A DNA stretch of 20,722 nt, taken from assembly GCA_002772455.1 (NCBI GenBank), contig PCSQ01000097.1, positions 1 to 20,722 on the forward strand, in the 5' to 3' direction. The stretch comes from Candidatus Beckwithbacteria bacterium CG23_combo_of_CG06-09_8_20_14_all_47_9 (GTDB lineage Bacteria; Patescibacteriota; Microgenomatia; UBA1400; CG1-02-47-37). A program made the position numbers and the translations under genes. Of this stretch, positions 6,265-14,100 are shown piece by piece (position 1 is the first letter of the stretch; each line of letters begins with the position of its first letter). The notes under the pieces were generated by a model that saw nothing but the letters and a program-made list of their open reading frames with translations, searched no databases and had not been told where the DNA came from.

Positions 6265-7360
6265 TAATGTGCAGCCAGGAAGAATCGCCCGGGATTTTAA
6301 AAAGGCCGGGGGCAAGCGGACCGGAACATTCTAAAGACAAGGATCTAGACTTAACCACAGACAGCATTTCTAAAAGATAGCGGGAGTTAAAGGCAATTTC
6401 CGAGTCGTCTCCGGTGGTTTTGGCGTCAACATCAATCTCGTTTTCCCCAACCTGCGGGGTGTTGGCTGAAATGGTTAGGCCGAGAGAATTAATTTTGAAC
6501 TTGACGATATTGGCGCTGTCCCGGGCAAAGACCGCTGCCGCCTTAACCGCCTGGCGCAACTCGTCAGTAGAAGTTTCTAATTTGGTGCTTGAACTTTTAG
6601 GGATAATTTTGTCAAAATCCGGGAACTCTCCCTCCAACAGCCGGGTGACAATCTCCAGACCGTTCAGGGAAAAAATCAACTGCTTTTCCTCGTCGGTCGG
6701 CGCCAAAATCAGCTCTTCTCCCGGACCAAAGTCCAGGCTCCGGGCCAACTCCAACAGGGCCCGGGCCGGCACAATCAGGGTTTTTAGAATCTTGCTTGGT
6801 TTAAAATCATTGATTGTTTTAACACATAACCGGTAGCCGTCGGTCGCCGCCAACCGCAGTCCGGTTGGACAGATTTCTATTTTAATGCCGGTAAAAATCG
6901 GCCGGGAGTCGTCGACTCCGGCGGCCGCGGCCGTTTGTTCAATGGCCGCCTTGAGCGGTTCTTTTTTTAGACTGATCTCTTTTTTGGCCTTTTTTCCTTT
7001 AAGGCTGGGCACGTCGGGGTACTCGGCCGCGTTGATGCCGTTAACCGCCGACCGGAAGCGGCCACAGCCCAGTTTTAACCTGTCTCCTTCTGTTTCCAGG
7101 TTAACTGTTTCCTGGGGCAGGGTGGCAATCAGTTCGGTTAAAACTTTGGCCGGTAAAGTGGTTTTCCCTTCCTCCTCGGTTTTAGCCGCCAGCCAGACAG
7201 AAGTGCCGGTTTCCAAATTGGTGCTGGTTAGTTTTAGTTTGCCCGGTTCGGCCACCAAAAGAATGTTGGCCAAAATTGGCAACTGGGCCCGGGCGGCGAC
7301 GGTCCGGCAGACAATCCCCAAACCTTTGTTAAAATTTTCCTGGAGTAATGATACTTTCAT
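6239..7360 (-). CDS. dnaN: DNA polymerase III beta subunit (sliding clamp)
   Basis: A 373-aa protein of normal clamp length. It starts MKVSLLQENFNKGLGIVCRT, contains the conserved TDGYRLCV block in its central domain, and ends in the typical clamp sequence HIIMPVRVQG. As a dimer it encircles DNA and tethers the replicative polymerase and other clamp binders. It follows dnaA across a 135-bp gap that holds DnaA boxes, the standard dnaA-dnaN order. recF and gyrB do not follow; the gene instead meets the VirB4-like gene tail-to-tail with a 26-nt overlap. The -10 TATTAT is 6 nt before the ATG, and no Shine-Dalgarno is visible. Confidence 0.97.
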   Translation of the reverse strand: MKVSLLQENFNKGLGIVCRTVAARAQLPILANILLVAEPGKLKLTSTNLETGTSVWLAAKTEEEGKTTLPAKVLTELIATLPQETVNLETEGDRLKLGCGRFRSAVNGINAAEYPDVPSLKGKKAKKEISLKKEPLKAAIEQTAAAAGVDDSRPIFTGIKIEICPTGLRLAATDGYRLCVKTINDFKPSKILKTLIVPARALLELARSLDFGPGEELILAPTDEEKQLIFSLNGLEIVTRLLEGEFPDFDKIIPKSSSTKLETSTDELRQAVKAAAVFARDSANIVKFKINSLGLTISANTPQVGENEIDVDAKTTGDDSEIAFNSRYLLEMLSVVKSRSLSLECSGPLAPGLFKIPGDSSWLHIIMPVRVQG

Positions 7361-7366
7361 AATATA

Positions 7367-7372
7367 ATAATA
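7367..7372 (-). promoter_or_regulatory. -10 element of dnaN
   Basis: The minus strand reads TATTAT (7372-7367), then TATATT, then the ATG at 7360. The hexamer has one mismatch to consensus, and the 6-nt gap puts the predicted +1 on the ATG. No good -35 is seen 16-18 nt upstream, so this is a weaker call. Confidence 0.5.
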
Positions 7373-7466
7373 GCCGTAATCTTAATAGCTTTAGTTGATA
7401 AGTTGATTATAAGGCAAAAGCCCGGGGGACAAAATGAGGAAAACCCGGTTCGCCCGGTGGTTAATA

Positions 7467-7475
7467 TGTGGACAA
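7467..7475 (-). promoter_or_regulatory. DnaA box (one mismatch)
   Basis: TGTGGACAA, which is TTGTCCACA on the minus strand, one base from the consensus TTATCCACA. Its 10-mer GTGGACAATT recurs exactly 20 bp downstream. Confidence 0.7.
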
Positions 7476-7486
7476 TTTTAACCGGC

Positions 7487-7495
7487 AGTGGACAA
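7487..7495 (-). promoter_or_regulatory. DnaA box (weak, two mismatches)
   Basis: AGTGGACAA, which is TTGTCCACT on the minus strand, directly beyond the dnaA stop codon. It is the second copy of GTGGACAATT at 20-bp spacing, about two helical turns. Confidence 0.55.
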
Positions 7496-8893
7496 TTACT
7501 TCTGGTTATCCACATACAGGGATTTTCTAATGGCGGTAATGTCGAAACGCAGTTTTTCCGATTGGGGCAGGAGCCTGGCAATTTTTTCCTGGCCGTGAAG
7601 AATGGTGGAGTGGTCCCTGCCGCCTAAAATCCTGCCAACCTCTTCAAGGGGCAGCTGGATTTCTTTACGCAGCAAATACATGACAATCTGGCGGGCCAGG
7701 GAAATGGTTTTAAGCCGGCGCTCACCGAGTAAGACCGATGGTTTAATCTGGTAATACTCGGCCACCAGGCCGATGACCTGTTTGGGGGAAAACCTGATTT
7801 TTATGGCCTCGGCCTCGCCGTTAAATTTGTTGAGCAGAGCCATGGCCAGTTCTTCGGTAATCGGCTCTTTTCTTAAAGTTACCTCGCTGTTTAGTTTCAT
7901 TAAGACGCCTTCGAGTTTCCGGGTCGATTCGACGTTGGCGGCGATCACCTGGGCAACCCGCATCGGCAAATCGATCTTTTTCAGCCCGGCCTTGATTAAT
8001 AAAATTGCCGTTCGCAGCTCAAACCCGGCCGGCTGGATATCAACAGCCAGTCCGGCTTCAAACCGGGACAGCAGCCGCGGCTCCAAGCCTTCAATCTCGC
8101 TGGGTTGGCGGTCGGCGGTCAAGACCACCTGGCCGCCGTTTTTTTGAATGGCGTTAAAAGTGTGGAAAAACTCTTGTTGGATTCCTTCTTTGCCGGCGAT
8201 AAACTGGACATCGTCCAATAAAAGCACCCGCGCCAGGCGGTATTTTTGCCGGAAAATCTGGGTGCTTTTGTTTTTAATCGCCTCGATAATTTCGTTGGTA
8301 AAATCTTCTCCGGTACAGAAAACGACAGCCGCGTGGGGGCTTTTGCTTAATGTCTCGTGGCCAACTGACTGCATTAAATGGGTTTTGCCGACGCCGACGC
8401 CGCCATAAATAAATACCAAGGGGTAAGTCTCTCCCGGTTTTTTGGCCGCGGTTTTGGCGGCGGCGTGGGCCACTTCGTTACTGGTAGAAACGGCGAAATT
8501 GGCAAAGGTCATTCCGGGAAATAAACCCGCTTTAATAATTGACTGTTGGTAAGCTTCAAGGTTGAGCTTTTTGGTGTCAAGAGAGAAAAGATCGTCATCG
8601 CGGCCCGCCCCGGCTTTTACAACGCGGGCCGGCTTTTGGTGGATTTCCAAAACCACCTCACATTTATTTCCCAATAATTTTTCTGCCGCTGCCTGGATTT
8701 GGCCCAGATAACGCTCGCTTACCTGATGTTTATGAAAGACCGAGGGACAGCCAAGTTTTAATAGCTGTTTTTGCTGATTTAGGCGGGCCAGTTCCAGGAA
8801 ACCCAGGGGTTTAATCCAGGTGGCGAAATTCCCCGGAGAAAGATTGAGTTCGAGGTCGGCCAAAATCCCCGGCCATAAAGCGTCTCGGTCCAT
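7496..8893 (-). CDS. dnaA: Chromosomal replication initiator protein DnaA
   Basis: A 465-aa initiator of normal length. Domain I lies at about 1-80. The AAA+ domain has Walker A GGVGVGKT at 164-171 and Walker B LLLDDVQF at 224-231. The C-terminal domain IV carries the DnaA signature GRDHSTILHG at 425-434, which reads DnaA boxes. It binds and melts oriC to load the helicase. Its promoter region contains a perfect DnaA box (8911-8919) between the -35 and the -10, so it is very likely autoregulated. It is divergent from rpmH. Confidence 0.98.
   Translation of the reverse strand: MDRDALWPGILADLELNLSPGNFATWIKPLGFLELARLNQQKQLLKLGCPSVFHKHQVSERYLGQIQAAAEKLLGNKCEVVLEIHQKPARVVKAGAGRDDDLFSLDTKKLNLEAYQQSIIKAGLFPGMTFANFAVSTSNEVAHAAAKTAAKKPGETYPLVFIYGGVGVGKTHLMQSVGHETLSKSPHAAVVFCTGEDFTNEIIEAIKNKSTQIFRQKYRLARVLLLDDVQFIAGKEGIQQEFFHTFNAIQKNGGQVVLTADRQPSEIEGLEPRLLSRFEAGLAVDIQPAGFELRTAILLIKAGLKKIDLPMRVAQVIAANVESTRKLEGVLMKLNSEVTLRKEPITEELAMALLNKFNGEAEAIKIRFSPKQVIGLVAEYYQIKPSVLLGERRLKTISLARQIVMYLLRKEIQLPLEEVGRILGGRDHSTILHGQEKIARLLPQSEKLRFDITAIRKSLYVDNQK
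7506..7514 (+). promoter_or_regulatory. DnaA box (perfect consensus)
   Basis: TTATCCACA exactly, in the last codons of dnaA, oriented opposite to the two other boxes of the cluster. Confidence 0.8.
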
Positions 8894-8898
8894 GTCTT

Positions 8899-8928
8899 AA
8901 AATAAAACAGTTATCCACATGCTGTCAA
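8899..8928 (-). promoter_or_regulatory. Promoter of dnaA
   Basis: The minus strand shows TTGACA (8928-8923), an 18-nt spacer and TATTTT (8904-8899), with 5 nt to the ATG at 8893. The -35 is perfect; the -10 has two mismatches. A DnaA box fills the spacer. Confidence 0.6.
8911..8919 (+). promoter_or_regulatory. DnaA box in the dnaA promoter
   Basis: TTATCCACA, a perfect consensus, placed between the -35 and -10 of dnaA. A DnaA protein bound here should repress dnaA and could also affect the divergent rpmH promoter. Confidence 0.82.
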
Positions 8929-8950
8929 CAAGTAAAAAATATGCTACAAT
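8922..8950 (+). promoter_or_regulatory. Promoter of rpmH operon
   Basis: CTGTCA (8922-8927), a 17-nt spacer and TACAAT (8945-8950), the latter preceded by TG one base upstream (an extended -10, TGCTACAAT). The ATG is 7 nt downstream. Its -35 shares five bases with the dnaA -35 on the other strand. Confidence 0.72.
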
Positions 8951-8957
8951 AAAAATT

Positions 8958-9095
8958 ATGCCAAAGCGGACTTATCAGCCGAGTAAAACCCGCCGCCGCC
9001 GGAAAGTTGGCTTTCGGGCGCGCCTAAAAACCAAAGCCGGCCGCCGGGTGTTAAAACGCCGCCTGTTAAAGGGGCGAAAACTTCTGGCACACTAG
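8958..9095 (+). CDS. rpmH: 50S ribosomal protein L34
   Basis: A 45-aa, strongly basic protein beginning [20 protein letters not shown], the hallmark L34 sequence, followed by the usual [20 protein letters not shown]. It is a small structural protein of the large ribosomal subunit that contacts 23S rRNA. It starts the rpmH-rnpA-yidD-yidC-jag cluster that adjoins dnaA in most bacteria. The start is supported by the L34 N-terminus and by an extended -10 seven nt upstream. Stop TAG is 2 nt before rnpA. Confidence 0.98.
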   Translation: MPKRTYQPSKTRRRRKVGFRARLKTKAGRRVLKRRLLKGRKLLAH

Positions 9096-9097
9096 CC

Positions 9098-9355
9098 ATG
9101 CTGAACCGGCGTTATCGTCTTCCCGGTTATTTTCTCCCCCGAACATTGACAGGAAGAATTATTTTTTTTGACAATGATTTAATTATTCGGGCCAGGGCCA
9201 ACAATTTAACCTTTACCCGTTGGGCCATCATTGTTCCCAAACGGGTATTTGCTAAGGCGGTTAAGCGCAACCGGTTAAAGCGCCGGCTGTTAGCGGCCAT
9301 TGACCCGGCCAAAATAACTCCCGGCTGGGACGTGGCGGTTTTAATTAAAAAATGA
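9098..9355 (+). CDS. rnpA: Ribonuclease P protein component
   Basis: An 85-aa basic protein with the family signature KRNRLKRR at residues 56-63 preceded by AIIVPKRVFAKAV. It binds the RNase P RNA and helps recognise the 5' leader of pre-tRNA. At 85 residues it is about a quarter shorter than the usual 110-120. The end after the central fold (GWDVAVLIKK) is trimmed, consistent with a reduced CPR genome. It follows rpmH by 2 nt and overlaps yidD by 4 nt (ATGA). UGA is its stop. Confidence 0.93.
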   Translation: MLNRRYRLPGYFLPRTLTGRIIFFDNDLIIRARANNLTFTRWAIIVPKRVFAKAVKRNRLKRRLLAAIDPAKITPGWDVAVLIKK

Positions 9356-9552
9356 AGCAATTATTTTTAGGCTTAATCCGGTTTTACCAAAAACAGCCCC
9401 GGGTTAATTCCTGCCGTTTTTCGCCCACCTGTTCCGAATACGGTTATCAGGCGATTGCCAAATATGGTATATTTAAAGGTAGCCTCTTGGGAATCAAGAG
9501 GATTTTTAAATGTCAGCCGTGGTCTAAAGGAGGCCTGGATAATGTGGAATAG
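9352..9552 (+). CDS. yidD: Membrane protein insertion efficiency factor YidD
   Basis: A 66-aa protein with the family core SCRFSPTCSEYGYQAI (cysteines at 21 and 27) and a C-terminal KCQPWSKGGLDNV, a variant of the usual RCHPWHPGGYDPV. It is thought to assist YidC-dependent insertion at the inner face of the membrane through an amphipathic N-terminal helix, here KQLFLGLIRFYQ. It lies between rnpA (4-nt overlap) and yidC (11-nt overlap). Confidence 0.95.
   Translation: MKQLFLGLIRFYQKQPRVNSCRFSPTCSEYGYQAIAKYGIFKGSLLGIKRIFKCQPWSKGGLDNVE
9526..9533 (+). promoter_or_regulatory. Strong Shine-Dalgarno of yidC
   Basis: AAAGGAGG lies 8 nt before the ATG at 9542, inside the yidD coding sequence. It selects this start over an in-frame ATG at 9455 that would add 29 residues translated from within yidD. 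Confidence 0.85.
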
Positions 9553-10276
9553 TTTTTTTTATCAGCCATTGGTTAACTCTCTGATCTTTTTTTATAATCT
9601 TCTGGGGGGAAATCTTGGCTGGGCAATTATCGGCCTGACGGTGGCCATCCGGCTATTGCTGACCCCGTTAACATTGCCGTCGCTCAAGTCGGCCCAGAAA
9701 CTCAAACGACTTCAGCCGGAACTGGCGAAGCTCAAAGAAAAATTCGGCCAAAACAAACAGGAGTTTGCCAAAAAACAATTGGAGTTTTATAAAGCTAAAG
9801 GGGTTAATCCGGCCGCCGGCTGTCTGCCGCAAATTGCCCAAATTGTGATTTTGATCGCTCTGTTCCAGGTGTTTCAAACAACCTTGGTTGAGGGGGCGGG
9901 CTATAACACCCGCTTTTTTTATCTGGACTTAACCAAGCCGGACCTATTCAGTATTCCGGCGATCAACTTGTTTGGTTTTAAGCTGGACAAATTTCCCGGA
10001 ATTTTTCTGGTGGCCTCGGCAGTGATCCAGTTTATCTCTTCCAAGCTGATGATGCCGGCGGCGGTCAAATCTAAAAACCTGGCGGAAAAAACCAAAGGTC
10101 AAAGCGACGACATGGCCGCGGCGATGCAGCAGCAGATGCTTTACTTAATGCCGCTGATGACCTTGTTTATCGGTTTTAAGTTTGCTTCAGGTTTGGTATT
10201 ATACTGGCTGACTTTTTCTTTAGTCATGCTGTTCCAGCAATTGTGGTTAGACCATGGACAAACTCAAAAAACTTAG
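9542..10276 (+). CDS. yidC: YidC/Oxa1-family membrane insertase
   Basis: A 244-aa polytopic protein, short in the manner of Gram-positive YidC2/Oxa1 without the large periplasmic domain. The first membrane hairpin (about residues 8-47) includes the conserved groove arginine in TVAIRLLLTPLT (R37). A charged cytoplasmic helical loop follows at 50-87, then membrane segments near 95-115, 155-175 and 200-235. It inserts proteins into the cytoplasmic membrane alone or with SecYEG. The start is set by AAAGGAGG 8 nt upstream. The 3' end overlaps jag by 23 nt. Confidence 0.95.
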   Translation: MWNSFFYQPLVNSLIFFYNLLGGNLGWAIIGLTVAIRLLLTPLTLPSLKSAQKLKRLQPELAKLKEKFGQNKQEFAKKQLEFYKAKGVNPAAGCLPQIAQIVILIALFQVFQTTLVEGAGYNTRFFYLDLTKPDLFSIPAINLFGFKLDKFPGIFLVASAVIQFISSKLMMPAAVKSKNLAEKTKGQSDDMAAAMQQQMLYLMPLMTLFIGFKFASGLVLYWLTFSLVMLFQQLWLDHGQTQKT

Positions 10277-10706
10277 CCGGGAGCTTTTGGCCCATTTAGG
10301 GGTCAAATCCGAGACAATCAAGATTACCGAAGATAAAACCGGCAGTGTCGGCCTGGAAGTGGCGGTTGACGAAGCCGAGGCGGGAATTTTGATCGGTTAT
10401 CACGGCGAGACGATTGCCGCGCTCCAACTGCTTTTAGGGATGATGCTTTACCGGCAGACCGGCAAGTGGGCCAAGCTGGTAGTCAACGTCGGCGATTACC
10501 GGCAGAAGCGGACCGATTATTTAACCGCTCTGGCCCAGGATACGGCCGTTAAGGTGGCGGAGACGGGAGAACCGCTGGCCCTATATAACTTAAATCCGTT
10601 TGAACGCCGGATTGTTCACGTGGCTCTCTCTGAAAGAAAAGAAATTGTGACCGAATCCCAAGGCGAGGGTAAAAGCCGGTTTTTGGTAGTTTCTCCAAAA
10701 CAATGA
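10254..10706 (+). CDS. jag: Jag/KhpB-type KH-R3H RNA-binding protein
   Basis: A 150-aa protein with a KH domain (GILIGYHGETIAALQLLL at 44-61, the GxxG loop being GYHG) and a C-terminal R3H domain (NPFERRIVHVAL at 114-125, then GEGKSRFLVV). The N-terminal Jag_N domain of longer homologues is missing. In Firmicutes KhpB/Jag binds RNA and affects cell division and elongation; the role here is inferred only. Its start lies inside yidC (23-nt overlap), and it overlaps rnhA by 4 nt. UGA is its stop. Confidence 0.93.
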   Translation: MDKLKKLSRELLAHLGVKSETIKITEDKTGSVGLEVAVDEAEAGILIGYHGETIAALQLLLGMMLYRQTGKWAKLVVNVGDYRQKRTDYLTALAQDTAVKVAETGEPLALYNLNPFERRIVHVALSERKEIVTESQGEGKSRFLVVSPKQ

Positions 10707-11104
10707 ACGGGCTGAATATTTATACCGACGGCGGCGCGCGGGGCAATCCCGGTCCGGCGGCCATTGGGGTGGTAGTTAAAGACATAAGCGGGAAAATTAT
10801 CCATCAGTTTGGCCGGACAATCGGCGAAACCACTAATAACGTGGCCGAATACCGGGCGGTTATCAGCGCCCTGGAATGGATTGTTACCCGGCCGCGGCCG
10901 GAAACAATAAATTTTTTTTCCGACTCAACCCTAATTGTCAATCAAATTAAAGGGGATTGGAAAATCAAAGAGGGCCACTTAAAACCTTTGGCGGCCCGGG
11001 TCCGTCAACTTGCCGGTCATTTATCGGTTACCTATACCGCCATTCCCCGGGAGCAGAATTTCCAGGCAGACGCCCTGGTCAACCAGGCCCTGGATAAGTG
11101 TTAG
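10703..11104 (+). CDS. rnhA: Ribonuclease HI family protein
   Basis: A 133-aa RNase H-fold enzyme with all four catalytic acids visible: D9 in YTDGGARGNPGP, E49 in NNVAEYRAV, D74 in FFSDSTLIV and D123 in NFQADALVN. It should cleave RNA in RNA-DNA hybrids (R-loops, Okazaki primers). It is the short form lacking the basic protrusion of E. coli RNase HI, the type annotated as reverse transcriptase-like or RNase HI-like. It joins the origin-proximal cluster through a 4-nt overlap with jag, which is not a standard partner there. Confidence 0.92.
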   Translation: MNGLNIYTDGGARGNPGPAAIGVVVKDISGKIIHQFGRTIGETTNNVAEYRAVISALEWIVTRPRPETINFFSDSTLIVNQIKGDWKIKEGHLKPLAARVRQLAGHLSVTYTAIPREQNFQADALVNQALDKC

Positions 11105-11107
11105 AAT
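11102..11107 (+). promoter_or_regulatory. Possible -10 of the epimerase-DUF4012 gene
   Basis: TAGAAT overlaps the rnhA stop codon and lies exactly 6 nt before the ATG at 11114. It has one mismatch to consensus. No convincing -35 is visible, so read-through from rnhA is equally possible. Confidence 0.35.
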
Positions 11108-11113
11108 AAGACA

Positions 11114-14100
11114 ATGCCCAAAGATTCTCTGCCTACCGCTTTAGTCGCCGGCGCCGCCGGTTTTATCGGTTCTCACCTTTGTGACGCGCTGGTCTCGCAA
11201 AACTGTTTGGTTTACGGTTTGGACAATTGGTCGACCGGCAAAAAAGACAACCTGCGGCATTTATTGGTTAACCGGAACTTTGTTTTTATTGAACACGATC
11301 TTAATTTACCCCTGGAAATTTCTTTGCCGTCAATCGACTATATCTTTCATTTGGCGGGGATAGAGGCTTACTTAAACGGCTTGGATGTCAGCCTGGAGAC
11401 GTTGCTGGTTAACTCGCTGGGAACGCGCCAACTGCTGGAGCTGGCTAAAAAAGACAAGGCTAAATTTTTGTTGGGTTCCACGATTGATATCTATTCCGGG
11501 TTTTTGTCGGCCACCGACCACCACCGCGAAGAGGCTTATTCTCATCATGAAGCGAAGCGTTTTTCCGAGGCCCTGATTCATGAGTACTACAGCCGTTATC
11601 GGTTAGACGCCCGGATTGTCCGTCTGGGGCATTTATACGGTCCGAGAATGAATCTTGAGGCCGGGAACGAGATTAGCCGGTTAATTAGGGCGGCACTGGA
11701 CAATCAGCCCTTGGTCGTCGGCGGCCAAGGTTTAAAAATCCTGTATCCCACTTACATTACCGACTTGATTTATGGTTTGATCAAAGCAATGTTCTCGCAA
11801 AGTTCTGCGGGGCAGATTTTTACCCTTGTCAACCCGCAAAAGAGCACCGCTTTAAATTTTGCCAACAATCTGAAAAAGGCGCTTAAAAACGAGGATTTGG
11901 AAATTGAGTTCAGCCCGGAAGAAGCCGAGTTTGAACCACAGGCCCTGTCTAAGGCGGTTCTGGCCTCCCAGGAAAATTTGGGCTGGCAGCCGAAAGTCAG
12001 TCCGGAGCAGGGGCTGATCAAAACCCTGGCTTGGCTGAAAGCCGGAAAAACTACTCATCCCCACCAGCCTCAAAAAATCAAAGAGGAGATAATTAATCAA
12101 TCAGATGACTATTCTCCGGAAGAATTGGGAATTAAGCCATCGCCCGCCTTTGTTCTGCAGCCGCGAAACTCCGGCGAGGCAAAGCCGGAAAAACCAAAAC
12201 TTAATTTTAAGTTTAAAATACCCAAGATAAAACTTCCCAAATTTAAGAAACCGACCAAAAAAGGCAAGCTGTGGCTGGTCGGTGCCGGGATAATTTTTTT
12301 GTGGCTGGTCGGCCCGCTGGTTTTGTCGGCCGCCCTGGCTTTTTCCGGAGTTAACACGCTTAAACAGGCCCGGGAAATTACCGATTTTACCCGGGCGCAA
12401 AAATTAATCCAGCTGACCGATCGGGCGGCTAACCGGTTTAGTTTAAGCCGTCGGCTGCTGCGCCAGGCAGACCTGACGATCAAGCTGATCGGGCTAAAAT
12501 CTCCGGCCCAAAACTACGATCGGCTGTTGTCCATCGGCATTAATTTAAGCCAGGGCGGCCGGCATTTGGCCCAGGCCGGCGAGGCGGGGACGCTGCTGAC
12601 CCAGATTATTCTGCACCATGAAGCGGGGAATTTGCCAGAGGCCCTGAAGCGGATCCAGTTAAGCCTGGACCAAGCTTACAGTGAACTATCGTTTGTGGAA
12701 TCAGAACTGCAGTCGGGCAAGCAGCTGGAACTGGACCTCACCAGTAATTTAGTCAAACAGTATCAGCAATTGACCGAAGAACTGCCCCGGCTAAGGCAAA
12801 AAATCAATCAACTGCGGAATATTTTGCCTTTGGTCCCCGGTTTTGTCGCCCAGGACTCTAAAAAAACCTATCTGGTTTTATTTCAAAATTCGGCCGAGCT
12901 GCGGCCAACCGGCGGCTTTATCGGTTCTTACGGCCTGCTGTCTTTTGAAAAAGGCAAGCTATTGGATTTTTCCGTTGAAGATATTTACGCGGCCGACGGC
13001 CAGCTTAAGGGATTTGTGGAACCGCCCGCGCCGATCAAGGAATTTTTGGGCCAGAATACCTGGTTTTTCCGGGACAGCAATTGGGATCCGGATTTTCTGG
13101 TTTCGGCGGAAAGAGCGGAATGGTTTTTAGGCAAGACCACCGACCGAAAGGTTGACGGAGTAATTGCCGTCAACCTGCCGGCAGTCAAGTTTTTACTCGA
13201 GTCCCTGGGCCCGCTAACCCTGCCCGATTATAACGAGGAAGTGACCGCCGCCAATTTATTTGACCGGGCCGAATACCGTTCGGAAATCGACTTTTTCCCC
13301 GGATCAACCCAGAAACGTGACTTTTTAGGGTCCCTGGCCCGGGAAATTTTTACTAAAGCCCAGAATGCTTCGGCCTCGGACTTAATTAAACTGGCCCAGG
13401 CAACCGAGGCGGCTTTGAGCCAAAAACAGATTTTAGTCAACCTGCACGACCAAAACAGCCAAAAACTGTTGCTGCAGCAGAACTGGGCCGGCAGCCTTTT
13501 TTCTCCTAACTTGGCGACCGGCGACCGGCGGCCGATTTTGGCGGACTACAATTTTTTGGTCGAAGCTAACCTGGGAATAAACAAAGCCAATTATTTTTTA
13601 ACCCGGCAGATTAAGCAGCAGCTGACGATTTTGAAAAACAAAGAGATTTTGGCAGTGACTACCGTCAACTATCAAAATCAAAGCCCGGCCGACGCCTGGC
13701 CGGGAGGAATTTATAAGAGCTATTTACGCCAATACTTGCCGGCCGGCGCCAGCCTGGTCTCGGTTAAGCTGGATAACACCAAACTCAACTTGGCCCAGGA
13801 AGTCGATATTACCTCGGCGGCTGATAAATTTGTTTTGGGCTTTCCGATCAGTGTACCGGTTAAGGGCAGCCTGGAGGCAGAGATTACTTACCGCTTGCCG
13901 GGAAGCCTGGTTAACAAAAACGGCTTAAGCCGCCTGGCGGTGGTCGTGCCCAAACAGCCGGGGATTATAAATGATGTTTTGGAAGTGATTGTCAACCACC
14001 CGACCTTTTTAACCGTGGCGGCGGTTAACCCCCAAGCCTTGGTTTCCCCCCAGGTGGTAACCTGGAGGTCGGATATGAGCTTTGACCGGGCGTTTACCAT

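Larger units (their letters stand above)
7361..7514. other. Putative origin of replication (oriC) between dnaA and dnaN
   Basis: This 135-bp gap plus the dnaA 3' end holds three DnaA-box-like 9-mers at 7467, 7487 and 7506, spaced 20 and 19 bp apart. Beside them is an AT-rich stretch (7361-7415) suitable for unwinding. That stretch contains tandem GTTGATAA/GTTGATTA (7394-7409) and TAATAATAG (7365-7373), which resembles DnaA-trio triplets. GGTTAA (7459-7464) and TTAACC (7478-7483) flank the first box as inverted arms. Strand-skew analysis of the whole genome would confirm or refute the call. Confidence 0.7.

Noticed and set aside
6414..7367. Two long plus-strand frames (140 and 160 codons) opposite dnaN
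   Set aside because: They are mirror frames of the clamp gene, Ser/Ala-rich with no domain, and dnaN is unmistakable on the other strand.
7421..7431. Third copy of the 25-bp repeat near oriC (GCCCGGGGGAC)
   Set aside because: Only the central 9-10 bases match, and the flanking T-rich arms are absent, so chance similarity is likely.
7773..8408. Plus-strand frames of 124 and 86 codons opposite dnaA
   Set aside because: They are antisense shadows of the DnaA AAA+ region without start signals or recognisable sequence.
9455..9541. Earlier in-frame start for yidC
   Set aside because: The added 29 residues overlap yidD in another frame and do not look like a YidC N-terminus; AAAGGAGG supports 9542.
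12101..12483. Minus-strand frames of 99 and 124 codons opposite the epimerase-DUF4012 fusion
   Set aside because: They result from the biased lysine/proline linker codons read backwards; no promoter, ribosome site or homology.
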